A DNA stretch of 64,000 nt from Hymenopellis radicata (Eukaryota; Basidiomycota; Agaricomycetes; Agaricales; Physalacriaceae). The position numbers were made by a program, and so were the translations under genes. Of the stretch, positions 11,287-23,059 are shown piece after piece. Numbering within the stretch: position 1 is the stretch's first letter; the number at the start of each line of letters is the position of its first letter. The stretch lies in the NCBI GenBank assembly GCA_015501595.1, contig JADNRX010000023.1, positions 248,001-312,000 of the forward strand, written 5' to 3'. The notes beneath the pieces were generated by a model that saw only the letters and a program-made list of their open reading frames with translations, ran no database searches and was not told the DNA's origin.

Positions 11287-12713
11287 TTACTCCAACAAAG
11301 CATCTCGCGTGCTGTTCCTCACGTCCTTCAAGAACTTGGCTAGATCAGTCCCACCCGTACCCTTCAACGGAGCGTCTACGGAATCACCTCTACCCACTTC
11401 CGTCTTGCCCTTCTTTGCCGGAATAATGATATACATCGTCACAATGATTATATGGGAGTCTCTAAACGCCTTGAGCGCGCCAACTGCAGCATTGTATCCA
11501 TCCGACAGCTTGGCGTCTCCGTGCATCTTGACCATCTCCCTAAGAGGGCGCGGGTTGTTCAAGAGATGGTTCAGGAAGTTGCGATGGTGGCGCGGCATGT
11601 AGACCTGCATGCGTTCTAGGAAGGATTTCTTCTTCTCTTCCGAGCCAGTGATGGATGATGCGTGAGAGTACTGCGACACGCCCAGGAAAATGTCCAAAGC
11701 GTGAACCAAAGCGCTCTGGCCTGCGCTTGGACCGGATAACTCCGTCGGGTACTGGATCCCTCGACTGGTCAACTCCTCGTCGCCCAAGCCTTCGAACTCC
11801 CACCTCTTACCATCGGGTGAGGAGTCTACGCCCTTGAACCATGGGCGCACTTGGTCGTAGAATACATTGGGATCACAGCCATCGCGGACGCGCATCAGTA
11901 GCTCCTTGAGTTCGTCTATGACTGTGGCCATACGGTGAAGGTATTCTGTGATACGCCGCACAGCAATGTCGTCCCCGACGAACGCTTCATCCATAGTCTC
12001 ACGCATGAGCTCCAGAGCCTCGACACCTCGTAGCTCTATTCTTGAAGAGGTCAAATAGAATTCCTCTTCATCGCGGGTACCGGTAAACGTTGTCTGGCAT
12101 TTCAGATTATCGATTGTAGGGAATGACTGGGAGGAGGGGAGCTCCCAGTTATACAACACATCATCAGAGTAAGTGAGAACTGGAGGGAGCTGGAGATGGT
12201 GGGAGACTTGAAGGAGGGGAATCGTGAGGGAACGGGGTATAACTATGGCCGCGTCGGGTGGGAGGGAGTGGATATAAAAGTGCATTATCCATGCGAGGAC
12301 GTGATGCGCGCGTCGAAGGACTACTTCCGACTTGGTGAGGTCGTCTACGGGAAGCACGGGGAGCTAAACGTCGCATATCAGTTCGCGGAATCTAATCGAG
12401 ATATGGATTGACTGACCGTCCTGACGCCCTCTCTCCACTTGTCCGAGACTACTTTCTCTTCATCCCGAAGATCCGGGGTACTTCCGAGCCGTATTCTGTC
12501 TACTTGTGCCTTCTCCAGAACACGTTCCCAGACGTCCCAATGTTGTGGGAGACGCGCAGGCGGGGCATGGGGAGGCATAAAACCGGTCCTGTTGTCCACA
12601 TCGAAATCGTGTGCGGCGAGGGTGGTGGTATCCACGGCGCCGCCGTGGCTTACCAGGACATCTAAGCGACCTTGGGAGAGGAAATGCTCGGCGGGGAGGA
12701 TGGGGGTCGCCAT
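11287..12713 (-). CDS. Indoleamine 2,3-dioxygenase
   Basis: A heme enzyme that opens the indole ring of L-tryptophan to N-formylkynurenine, the first step of the kynurenine route to NAD+. Exon 1 starts MATPILPAEHFLSQGRLD and ends REGVRT. A phase-0 intron follows, and exon 2 continues LPVLPVDDLTKSEVVLRRAH. Family landmarks are WIMHFYIHSLPP, VIPRSLTIPLLQVSHHLQLP, GPSAGQSALVHALDIFLGV, MQVYMPRHHRNFL, and the C-terminal stretch GALKAFRDSHIIIV, where the His is the expected proximal heme ligand. The KGTGGTDLAKFLKDVRN tail is also typical. The length of about 460 residues fits fungal IDOs. It has no targeting signal, so it is probably cytosolic. Fungi often carry several IDO paralogues; which one this is cannot be told here. 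Confidence 0.94.
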
Positions 12714-13200
12714 GATTTAAAGGAAGAAGAGGAAAGGCTGATCGATAGTATTTAAGAGGATGGCGCAATTCAGGTAGAATGAGTAATCTCCCGGTCTAGT
12801 CTAGAGGCCTAGACGGGTGTGAGTGAATGGTCCGGGAAACATATGATGAGCTGATTACCTCTCAACACCGCGATTCGGCCAAGTAGTAAGGTGTTTGTTA
12901 GTGAACATAAAAGTTTATTAAAAGATGGGAGTCATGGAGAAAAAATCTATGTCAGGGGCTGCGGCAATCCGGCGGTCCAGGTGACTGAATCAAACGGCTG
13001 TCAACAAATTTAGTCATCACCTTCCTTGGACTGCATCGGTGACCTGCTCAGTCTGAAATTTTCCCTTTTGTCGCGCTTGCAACGCGTAGGATATCAGTTT
13101 ACGCGCGGACATCCTAGATTTGTACCTGGACCAGTTTCGTGGGATCTGAGAGTCTTGTTTGTTGGTTTACAAAAAGTGGCGGTTTTGCTAAACTTGGGTG
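12714..13200. other. Intergenic, divergent promoters of IDO and RPB2
   Basis: The stretch lies between divergent start codons at 12713 and 13201. A 'tatttaagagg' element lies about 35 nt upstream of the IDO start. No gene is seen. Confidence 0.55.
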
Positions 13201-16200
13201 ATGAACTCAGGTACTGCCGGTGTCGCTGTTCACGCAGCATCTTTACTGAGAGTACGCTGTAGAATTTGAATACTCCCAGCAGGATCCGTACAATGAATAT
13301 AACGACAACTACGACGAGGAGGACGAGGATGACGACTATAAAGAGATAACCCAGGAAGATTGCTGGAACATCATTTCCAGCTTCTTCGACCAAAAGGGTC
13401 TCGTCCGACAGCAGCTCGACTCGTTTGACGAGTTCGTACAAAATACTATGCAGGAATTGGTTGACGAAAATGCGGATCTCATCCTCGACCAAGCCGCTCA
13501 ACACTCTGGACACGACGGGGATGATATCAGCAGGAGATATGAGCTCAACTTTGGCCAAATTTACCTCTCGCGACCGACAGTGACAGAGTCCGATGGAACG
13601 TCGGTCCCCGTTTTCCCTCAGGAAGCCCGTCTTCGAAATCTGACATACTCGGCGCCTTTGTACATTGACATGACCAAGAAGGTTTACAAGGGGCGGGATG
13701 AAGGAGGAGAAATTCAATGGGCGGCAGATGACGGAGTGAGTGATGAAACCTCGAAAGTCTGGATTGGCAAAGTGCGTACTCCCTTGTCATGTAGCAGCCG
13801 TTTTTTCAAACTTGTTCAGGTGCCCATCATGCTTCGTTCAACCTTTTGCATTCTTCGTGGTTTGCAGGACGCCGAGTTATTCGACTTGAACGAATGTCCA
13901 TACGACTCAGGCGGATACTTCATCATCAACGGCTCGGAGAAAGTCCTGATCGCCCAAGAACGAATGGCTACCAACCATGTATACGTATTTGCCAAAGCAC
14001 AACCCGCACCTATAAATTTCCTTGCTGAAATTCGGAGTCTAGTCGAGAAGGGTGGAAAGACGATCAGTCAGTTCCAAGTCAAAATGTTCCACCGCCACCA
14101 AGAGCGTTCAGTGAGTATGATCTCCTTCGGAACCTTATGCGTCTTACCATTGGAACTACCCTTAGCTCGGCAACATCATGAAAGCTACTATCCCTTACAT
14201 CAAAGTCGACATACCTATCTGGGTCGTTTTCCGCGCCCTTGGCGTTATTTCAGACCGCGACATCCTTGAGCATATTTGCTACGATATGCAGGATGCACAG
14301 ATGCTCGAGATGCTTAAACCGTGTATCGATGACGGCTTCGTCATCCAAGATCGTGAAGTCGCGCTCGATTTCATTGGCAATCGTGGTACGACCACCGGTC
14401 TATCTCGGGAGCGTCGAATTCGTTACGCGCAGGAGATCTTGCAGAAGGAAATGTTACCCCACGTATCAATGTCAGAGGGTTCCGAGTCGAAGAAGGCATA
14501 CTTCTTTGGATACATGATTCATCGATTGCTCCTAGCTGCTTTGGAGCGCCGAGAGTTGGATGACCGTGATCACTTTGGGAAGAAGCGATTGGACTTGGCT
14601 GGTCCTTTGCTTGCCAACCTGTTCCGTATGCTTTTCCGCAAGTTGACGCGTGATGTCTATAGATACCTTCAGAAGGCAAGTTTCATTTTCGTTTGTCCTC
14701 CCTCTCCGCTCATGGTGTCCTTCAGTGTGTTGAGACTCGCAAAGAGTTCAATCCTAATGTTGGTGTCAAGCGTCAAACAATTACCAACGGCCTCAAATAT
14801 TCTTTGGCTACGGGCAACTGGGGCGACCAGAAGAAGTCGATGTCGTCCAAGGCCGGTGTATCTCAGGTGCTGAACCGATATACATATGCTTCGACATTAT
14901 CCCATCTTCGTCGGTGTAATACGCCGCTTGGACGTGAAGGGAAAATCGCGAAGCCTCGTCAGCTCCATAACACGCACTGGGGGATGGTTTGTCCTGCGGA
15001 GACGCCGGAAGGACAGGCTTGTGGCTTGGTGAAGAACCTGGCCTTGATGGCTTGCATATCCGTTGGATCGTATTCGGCACCGGTCATCGAGTTCTTGGAG
15101 GAGTGGGGTCTCGAGTCGTTGGAAGAGAATGCGCACTCGACTACACCTTTCACCAAGGTCTTTGTCAACGGTGTCTGGATGGGTGTCCATCGTGATCCCG
15201 CAAACTTGGTTAACACGATTAAGAAGCTGAGGCGGAAGGACGATATCAGTCCAGAAGTTTCCGTCGTGCGCGATATTCGAGAGAAGGAGTTGCGACTATA
15301 CACCGATGCAGGGCGCGTGTGTCGGCCATTGTTTATCGTAGAGGACCAGCAGCTCGCTCTGCAGAAGAAGCACGTGAAGTGGATACTCCAAGGGAAGGAT
15401 GATGAGGGCGGGGAATACAAATGGGAACAGTTGATCAAGACAGGTATAGTTGAGCTTTTGGATGCTGAAGAAGAGGAGACGGTCATGATCTCTATGACAC
15501 CGGAGGACTTGGAGACTTCTCGTCTCCAGCAAAACGGCCTGGACGCTACTGCCAACGACGGCGAGTTCGATCCTGCTGCCCGTCTGAAAGCCGGAATCAA
15601 TGCACATACTTGGACGCATTGCGAAATTCATCCCAGTATGATTTTGGGTATCTGTGCCAGTATCATTCCCTTCCCGGACCACAATCAGGTATGTCATGAA
15701 ATCTTTTCGGTAGATCAATTTAGCTGACATATATCTAGTCTCCTCGTAACACATACCAATCTGCCATGGGCAAGCAAGCTATGGGTATCTTCCTGACCAA
15801 CTTCCTCATTCGCATGGACACCATGGCCAATATCCTCTACTATCCCCAGAAACCTCTCGCTACCACCCGTTCAATGGAATATCTCAAATTCCGTGAACTC
15901 CCGCAGGTCAGAACGCTATCGTGGCCATTTTGTGTTATAGTGGTTACAACCAGGAAGATTCCGTCATCATGAACCAAAGTTCTATTGATCGTGGCTTGTT
16001 CCGTAGTATCTACTACCGGAGTTACATGGACGTTGAGAAGAAGTCTGGTGTGCAGGCGTTAGAGGAGTTTGAAAAGCCTTCCCGAGAGTCGACGCTACGG
16101 ATGAAGCACGGGACGTACGACAAGCTTGAGGATGACGGGTTGATTGCTCCCGGAACTGGTGTTGTAGGCGAGGACATCATCATTGGGAAAACCGCGCCTA

Positions 16201-17328
16201 TTCCGCCGGACAGTGAAGAACTTGGTCAGCGGACTAGGATGCACACTCGCCGAGATGTGTCGACGCCTCTGAAGAGCACAGAGAGCGGCATCATCGACCA
16301 AGTGCTCATCACTACCAACGCCGACGGACAGAAGTTTGTCAAAGTTCGTGTCCGAGCCACGCGGATTCCTCAGACCGGAGACAAGTTTGCATCGCGTCAC
16401 GGTCAGAAGGGTACTATCGGCATCACCTACCGCCAGGAGGACATGCCTTTCACTTGTGAAGGCATTGTGCCCGACATTATCATCAACCCTCACGCCATTC
16501 CTTCTCGAATGACCATCGGGCATTTGGTCGAGTGTCTCTTGTCCAAGGTTGCGACTCTCATCGGACACGAAGGTGACGCAACACCGTTTACAGATCTGAC
16601 GGTCGAATCTGTGTCGACATTCTTACGACAGAAGGGCTACCAGTCTCGTGGTCTCGAGGTCATGTACCATGGTCATACTGGGCGCAAACTGCAGGCACAA
16701 GTGTACCTCGGACCCACATACTACCAGCGCCTGAAGCACATGGTGGACGACAAGATTCATTCTCGCGCCCGAGGACCTGTTCAGATCCTGACAAGACAAC
16801 CTGTCGAGGGTAGGAGTCGAGATGGTGGCCTACGTTTCGGAGAGATGGAACGCGATTGTATGATATCGCACGGTATTGCTGGATTCCTCAAGGAGCGTCT
16901 GTTCGAGGCTAGTGACGCCTACCGTTTGCACGTTTGTGATATGTACGTGTTTCCAAGTCACCGCACACCACTCTTAATTAACATCTTCTCTTCAGTTGCG
17001 GATTAACAGCCATCGCGAACTTGGTAAGTGCAGACGTTGTACAGACCGAGTCGAAGCTAACCGTTTATTATTGTTGTGTAGAAAAAGCAAAGCTTCGAGG
17101 TGTGTTTGATATCGATAAACTTTCATTGTCTGACCAGTGTAGTGTCGGGCGTGCAAAAACAAAACAGCGTGTTCGCAACTATACATACCTTATGCAGCGA
17201 AACTGCTTTTCCAGGTTTGTACTCTTACTTCGTAGTATCCTCACGTGCTGACGCCATCCCAGGAATTGCAAAGTATGAACATTGCTGCGCGGTTGTACAC
17301 GGTTTCCTCCGGGCGTATTCGAGATTAG
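13201..17328 (+). CDS. RPB2: RNA polymerase II second-largest subunit
   Basis: RPB2 forms half of the RNA polymerase II active cleft in the nucleus. I place the start at ATG 13201: a 10-nt first exon (MNS plus one base), an intron at 13211-13262, then [20 protein letters not shown]. Landmarks include [74 protein letters not shown], the [16 protein letters not shown] anchor and C-terminal zinc-binding Cys pairs (CDICG, CRACK). It ends with [10 protein letters not shown] at 17328. The intron at 14676-14725 has a GC donor. At 15903 one G is missing within the invariant stretch [16 protein letters not shown], breaking the frame. An essential single-copy gene makes this almost surely a sequence error. 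RPB2 is a standard marker and could identify the species. Confidence 0.97.
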
Positions 17329-17420
17329 TACTACGTAGTAGATGCGTATGGTATTGTAGGAAGGTTATATGTAATTTTACAAGCTGTCCATCACAAGAGG
17401 GAACTTTCAACGAATTTAGT

Positions 17421-19848
17421 TTAGTCGTTCCTGTCTCTTGTACCCATGAGACCGCGTCGTTCATCGTCTTCGCCCGGATGTTCACCCGATGGTCGGTCAC
17501 CGCGACGCTTTTTGGATGGGGAATCAGCATCCTCATCGTCTTCGTCCCCAATTTCGAAGACTACGCTGTCCTCGGCGAGGCCAGGACCTCCGCGTGAAGT
17601 CCCGACAAGCGTTGCATTGTCATCATCGTCGCGATCTCGTGTTCGACTTTCTAAAGCGTCCAGATCGTAGTCCTCGGCATCGTCTTCGTCTTGCGCGATT
17701 TCGTCGGACATCGCAAGCGTAGAGATCATATAAAATAAGCAACATGCACTATGAAGGGGAAGAAAACTTATCTTCTGTTGTTGGGAGACGGCCGCCAGAG
17801 ATAGACGATGGCAGTGAAGGCAACTAGGTAAAGCAACGCGAGCCAGCCATCCAGCAGCCACCAGCGAACCTTCCAAGACTTTGCTGCGTAGTCTGAGACA
17901 AAATGTAAGTATAACGAGCTTGCACGGAACAAAAGAAGCACCTTCCGCCAGTCGACTAGAAAAGGAGAAGGACGAGACGACAAAGAATATGAAGACGACG
18001 GCCACGGTAAACAACAAGATGTAATAGAGACGCTGGAACATCATCAGCTTAAATCTCTGTTTGCGCGCTTTGAGGTGAGCGATAGTGGCTATACGCGTTC
18101 AGGCGAGAATGAGTTCAACCAGCTGAAGAATAAGTTGGGTGGCCTCACCATGTAGAGAGTACATGATCCAAAGTAAGAATCCGCTCATGGTAAATGCCAG
18201 TGGAATGACAAATAAGAGCAGAACCAAAGCAGAGGTCGATTCCAGCTCAAGCTCCACGATACCAACAGCGTACAAGACTGTAAAAAGGTCAGTAGAAATT
18301 CGCTTTCGATGTCAAACACATACTTCCAAAAACAAAGTGCATTCCGGCCAGTACTTGGCACTTGAGCATCGTGCGACCCAAAGATTCGCGTACGACACTA
18401 AGGCCCAAAGACACAACGAGTAACATAAAGAAGGACATCGAATTCCGACCAGCATCAAGAATAGCCACTTTTCGGAAATATGAGAGTTCATCAACAAACA
18501 GTGAACGCCCAGCTTACCGACGATCAAGAACACTGTCGATGCTGTGCTCTTACCATGAGCGTTGAGATAGCGATAATATACTGGACGGAGATCAGAACTG
18601 CCTCGTATACACACGTAGATCTGCACGAACCCCAATTCGCAACCATCTCTATGACGAGCAGTCCAACAAGACCAGACAAGTAGTACTGTAGGCAAATCAG
18701 TTCAATACGCTCCAGATAGGAGGAAATATAATTTTCACCTGGAGAGGTAGGAGGTCTTGGAGGTTTTGGTAGCACAGCCAAGCCCAAGCCGTGCCAAGTA
18801 TGATGTACACGATGAACATGGCGAAATAGAACTGGATACGACACGTCAGCATGGCAATCAGCAATCAGATGCATGCAACGTACGTTGACTTTGGGATAAT
18901 CGGCAGCTGGAAGTTGCCCATCGAACTTGTTGCGGAAGAGGACCTTGCCATGGTAGGAAGGATGGTAGGAGACGTCAGTGTCCGCTCTTACTATAGTTTG
19001 CGATGTTTGGACTGTTACAGGAACGATGGCTATAGAACAAGGTTGAGTCGCGAAAGTGTATATAGATAGAAGCTTCTCACCAACGCAATAATAACCCGTA
19101 TTTTTGACAGTATATTGAATTGGCCCGTCGTACACGTAGGTTGAGTTCGGACTAGGATTGTATCTTCCCCGGGATTCAAGATTGTCACGCTTCCAAGGGC
19201 TTGTGTAACCGCTGGGGTCTGGGGAAGGTGTAGGATTCCCTTTTGGATTATCCCAGAAACCGGAGCTTCGAGTGGGCTCATCGGTTGAACTTGGTAATTG
19301 CACCCTTGCAGACCAGAAGGACGTGTCGTCGGAAGACTTTCCTGAAGGTAAATCCAAGATGAATCGACCCAGTTCACTACTATCGCAGAATCCGCTAAGC
19401 ATTGCACTGGTCGTGCACACATACGTCTTCTGCTACCTCACAACCATGAACGGAGGCTCATCGAACCACAAAACGCTGCTCACGGGTAGGATATTGTCCG
19501 ATGAATTGGAGGTTACTTTGCCAAGGTACTGCGCGTCCGCCCACTCGTAAACGACCATTGCTACATTTCCTTGGGATGTAGCGTCGAAGCTAACTTGTAG
19601 CAGATGAGCAACTGGAATCGGTCTGTTTACTGTAAACTGCACGTACTGTTGATAAAAGTTGAATGACCAGCCCACATTCCACTACATATTTGTCGCGAAT
19701 AATCTAGTAATGTCTATGGTGAGTGTCGGATATGAAATGAGCACGAGAGAAACGTGCCAGTGTCGAGAACGGGAACCTCATACGCCAAGGCGGATATAAC
19801 TAGTAGAAGACATGGAAAGAGGCGTTGGAGCGGATGGCCGAACGCCAT
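17421..19848 (-). CDS. PTM1-type lung-7-TM family membrane protein
   Basis: A secretory-pathway membrane protein related to yeast PTM1 and GPR107-type proteins, implicated in Golgi/endosome traffic. The ATG at 19848 gives a signal peptide (MAFGHPLQRLFPCLLLVISA). An extracytosolic domain follows with Cys residues (KTYVCTTSAMLSGFCDSSEL, GRFILDLPSGKS, TSFWSARVQLP) and then about seven hydrophobic helices (FYFAMFIVYIILGTAWAWL, LVGLLVIEMVANWG, MSFFMLLVVSLGLSV, VLLLFVIPLAFTMSGFLLW, YYILLFTVAVVFIFFVV, LALLYLVAFTAIVYLWRP). The C-terminal cytosolic tail is acidic and disordered (DEDDAEDYDLDALES). Many introns interrupt it; the first, near 19690-19800, is not fully resolved. It starts 85 nt from SNX4 on the other strand and converges with RPB2 (92 nt apart). 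Confidence 0.88.
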
Positions 19849-19933
19849 GGTGGAGAGAGGAAGGGAACGTGTGTTGTTTACGTGTGTTACCCGAGGGTTT
19901 ATCTTTTACCTTCATTCCAACTGCTTTGGCGCT
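19849..19933. promoter_or_regulatory. Shared 85-nt promoter/leader between PTM1 and SNX4
   Basis: Only 85 nt separate the two divergent start codons, so the genes must share a promoter and have very short or overlapping 5' leaders. No TATA box is evident. Confidence 0.6.
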
Positions 19934-21751
19934 ATGCTCGGCGATGATGAAGACGTATTCGACAGTGTAACTTGGGAAACGCCTGCTCATCCGACGTATA
20001 CCAGCGAGCCCCCTTCCACTGGCCCAGGATTTCGCCAAAGTACTGCGGACAGCAGCGAAGGACCTCATGACCCAAAGTGGGAGGGTTATCTCATTACTTC
20101 AGTCAAGGATCCGGTCAAGGAGCTCGCAGAGACCAAGGATGCATATGTCTCATACCTTGTTTCTGCAAATGTGCGTCGCCACAATTGGATTGCTGCGCGT
20201 TCTCACCTTTCTTGCAGACCAATCTGCCGATATTCTCGACGCCGACACCATCAGCTCGGAGACGGTTCCAGGACTTTGTGTTTCTAAGAGAGAACCTTGT
20301 CAGAGACTTTCCAGCATGCGTCGTTCCCGCACTACCGGGGAAGCATCGTCTCGGTCAGTGACGCCAATACACGCTACCCAAGTGCTAAATTATCTCTAGA
20401 ATATATTACTGGCGACCGCTTCAGCCCAGAATTCATGGAAAGGCGACGTCAAGAGTGCGTCCCTGTATTGCTACTTTATCTCTGTCTAACTTTCTCCCAG
20501 TTTACACCGATTCCTACAACGACTCGCCCGGCATCCCACTCTCCAACGAAGCACTTTGGTCAGAGCGTTCTTTGAGTCTACCGAATGGGTATGAGATTGT
20601 CTACTGAGCTCAAATATCTCCATATTCACGTCTGCCCCAGCATGTCCATATGCACCAACATATTGCGCATCCCCCTGGGCCGGAGCCAACTCAAGGGATC
20701 ATCGACAACATCTCCGACACGTTATTAAACGCGTTCTCAAAAGTACGCAAGCCCGATGAGCGGTTCTTGTCTATGCGGGAAGGAGTGGACAAATTTGAGG
20801 AAGGGCTCGTCGTTTCGGAACGCTTGTGGGGCAGAGTCAGGAGCAGAACAAGCGGTGAGTTAATTCATCTGCGGGTTTTTAAACCTCTGTTTCGTCAAGT
20901 GTCTGAGCTGAAGGAGATGGTAATCCGGAATCGTCTGAAGACCTTACAGCAGATTATCATGATCTTGCTGTTGCTGTACAAGGTCTCGGATTCCTAGAAT
21001 CAGGCATTACGGACCCGTTGAACCAATTCTCCAACACGCTACTGGAATTTTCAGCTCTGCTTCGCCATAACGTAAGTCGTGTTCACTAGCTCAATGTTCC
21101 GTGTAAGCCTTACCGTCATTCCGTAGACACAGACCACCACTGATCCCTTCCTGATGCACTTGCACTCCCTTCTTACGTATTCGCATGCCAACCGTGCTGT
21201 TCTCAAATTAAGAGACCAGAAACAACTGGATTTTGAAGAGCTCTCTGATTACCTCTCTGGTGTCACTGTTGAACGCGACAGGCTTGCGGCAATAATCAGC
21301 GGACATGCAGGAAGCTCTGGTCTTGGGCTCGGTGCTTACTTGAAAGATCGCGTCGATGCTATTAGGGGAGCCGATGATGACCGCAGTCGAGTCGAAAAGA
21401 TGAGAAAGCTTGACATCAAAATCAAGGAGGTGTGTTCGTCATTTCATTTGCACTCTGGAAAGTAATTATATCTTCTGTGATTTATAGCTTCAGGACGCCG
21501 TCGTTACTGCTCACGAAACTTCTGACGCGTTCAGTGACGAGACGTTACGAGAGCAGACGATCTTCCAGTACGCAAAGGAAGCAGAGATGAAAGAGATGCT
21601 CGGTAATCTGGCTGATGGACAAATCGAGTTCTACAAAGCTGTAAGCGCAGTCTCTTCAATTTCGGCCTTCTCAATGTCTTACATTCGCTAGGCGATGGAA
21701 GAATGGGAGAGAATTATACCAATTATTCAACGGATTCGCGTGGACGTTTAA
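19934..21751 (+). CDS. SNX4: Sorting nexin-4 (PX-BAR), Atg24 orthologue
   Basis: SNX4/Atg24 binds PI3P on endosomes through a PX domain and tubulates membrane with a BAR dimer, in recycling and selective autophagy. The N-terminus is acidic (MLGDDEDVFDSVTWETPAHP). The PX domain spans about residues 60-190, with the basic pocket RRRFQDFVFLRENLVRDFP, the proline-rich loop CVVPALPGKHRL, and ERRRQDLHRFLQRLARHPTL. ESTEWHVHMHQHIAHPPGPE links to a long helical BAR domain (LSDYLSGVTVERDRLAAII, DDDRSRVEKMRKLDIKIKEL) and ends with WERIIPIIQRIRVDV. About ten short introns, all GT..AG, join in phase where checked. The call is firm because both the PX and BAR parts match. It converges with REV7, with 93 nt between stop codons. 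Confidence 0.93.
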
Positions 21752-21844
21752 TCGATTATTTTCAGATTTCCGGCACTGTCTTGCATCTGTACCCTTACTA
21801 TTATACATCGAATGCGATAATTTACAACACGCGTATGTATTGAG

Positions 21845-22862
21845 CTATGCCTTTTGTCGCTGTAATTTTGCTTCCGATTCTTGTACGGCCATAGTCAACT
21901 AATTGAGATCAGCCATGGACGCTTCCATCCAAACATATGCGTACATTAATTATGCCTGTATTGACAGCACGCAGAACAGATATTTCGGCGGTTTCAGGCA
22001 CGTTAGCTGTTGTGTGGCTGACCTCCGCAGGGATCCACGGAGGAGGCTCCTGTACCAGAGATTAGCGGCCTGGCGAGAGGTCATAGTAGGCTACTTGGAC
22101 TGACATCGTCGACTTTGACTGACGGCGCCCGGTTGTCCTTCAGTTCCAAGACGACTGCAAACGACGCGTCGTCTATCAAATCGTCACGATCTGGTATAAG
22201 AAGCGCGTGGTAGCCACTGACCACCAAGATTTAATCGACCGAGCTGGTTTTCAATCATGTTCAGCTTGACCAAGGAAGCCCTGAAAAACTTTCCAAGCGC
22301 GGCCGTAGTGATAGAGTCGTCGAAACTAGGCTCAAGAGCTCAGAACCCTTCAGATGCGCTTCGACAGACCGCCTACCTGACGTCCTTGTCGAATGTCTCG
22401 ATGTCCTTGACCATGGTCTGCACCGCAAAGATGAAGCGTTCATGAGGAACGTGATCCTTGTCTTTGATGATAACCACGACCTTGTCGACGTTGCCCTACC
22501 AGAAGCAATGGGTTCAATCGTGAGGAAATCGGACAAGTAGCGTACCAGAAGCAATTCATCAGCTACTGCTTCATGGCGCCAGAGATATAGTCATTTAGAG
22601 CGGGATGGCGCGACTGGTAGACGGTGTGTCGTATATTCTGCGCCGCACGAAGAGGTCGGCGGGATAGATATGTCGGATGTAGAGGATTGTGTGTATCGCG
22701 ACCTCGACTATGTACAATCAGTATACGGAGCTGTAGAATGTAGCAGAAAACGTGTACTGAAGCCAGTAATTCCATGAACAGCCTCTGTTACGGTTAAGTA
22801 CAGTAACGCGTCCGTAGACATTTACACTTACGGTTGTAGGTCAGATTATGATTTTGGGACAT
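21845..22862 (-). CDS. REV7: REV7 / MAD2B HORMA-domain protein (broken frame)
   Basis: REV7 is the HORMA adaptor of DNA polymerase zeta in translesion synthesis. It is not visible as one open frame. I assembled it as MSQNHNLTYN (ATG 22862), an intron, VEVAIHTILYIRHIYPADLF, VRRRIYDTP, VYQSRHPALNDYISGAMK, AVADELLL, an intron, then VDKVVVIIKDKDHVPHERF, FAVQTMVKDIETFDKD, KFFRASLVKLNMIENQL, DDASFAVVLELKD and EPPPWIPAEVSH. It ends with MAVQESEAKLQRQKA at 21845. Splice phases fit throughout. Two one-base losses (22623-22624 and 22568-22569), 55 nt apart, break the frame. Similar losses in essential neighbours suggest sequence error, but two in one gene leave a pseudogene possible. Confidence 0.82.
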
Positions 22863-23059
22863 CTTTACATTCCAAGGAAGGTTCGCGGTCCAAGAAGGCG
22901 CGCGAGGCACGCTGTGGTGGGAGTGTGAAGGATACCACTTGCAGAACACGTGATGAGGGTAGGATTGTTCTAAATTGAAAATGTACAGAAGTATTACAGG
23001 ATAAGCTTGTACTCTAATGATGAAAAGGATCTAAAAGTGCATGTAGGTCTTCATCAGTG

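Noticed and set aside
15903..15903. Programmed -1 ribosomal frameshifting as the cause of the frame breaks
   Set aside because: Breaks occur in many unrelated genes at different short runs with no shared slippery heptamer, and inside invariant motifs. Sequence error is simpler.
22500..22560. tRNA B-box-like 'gggttcaatcg'
   Set aside because: It lies within a REV7 intron, and no matching A box or cloverleaf could be drawn.
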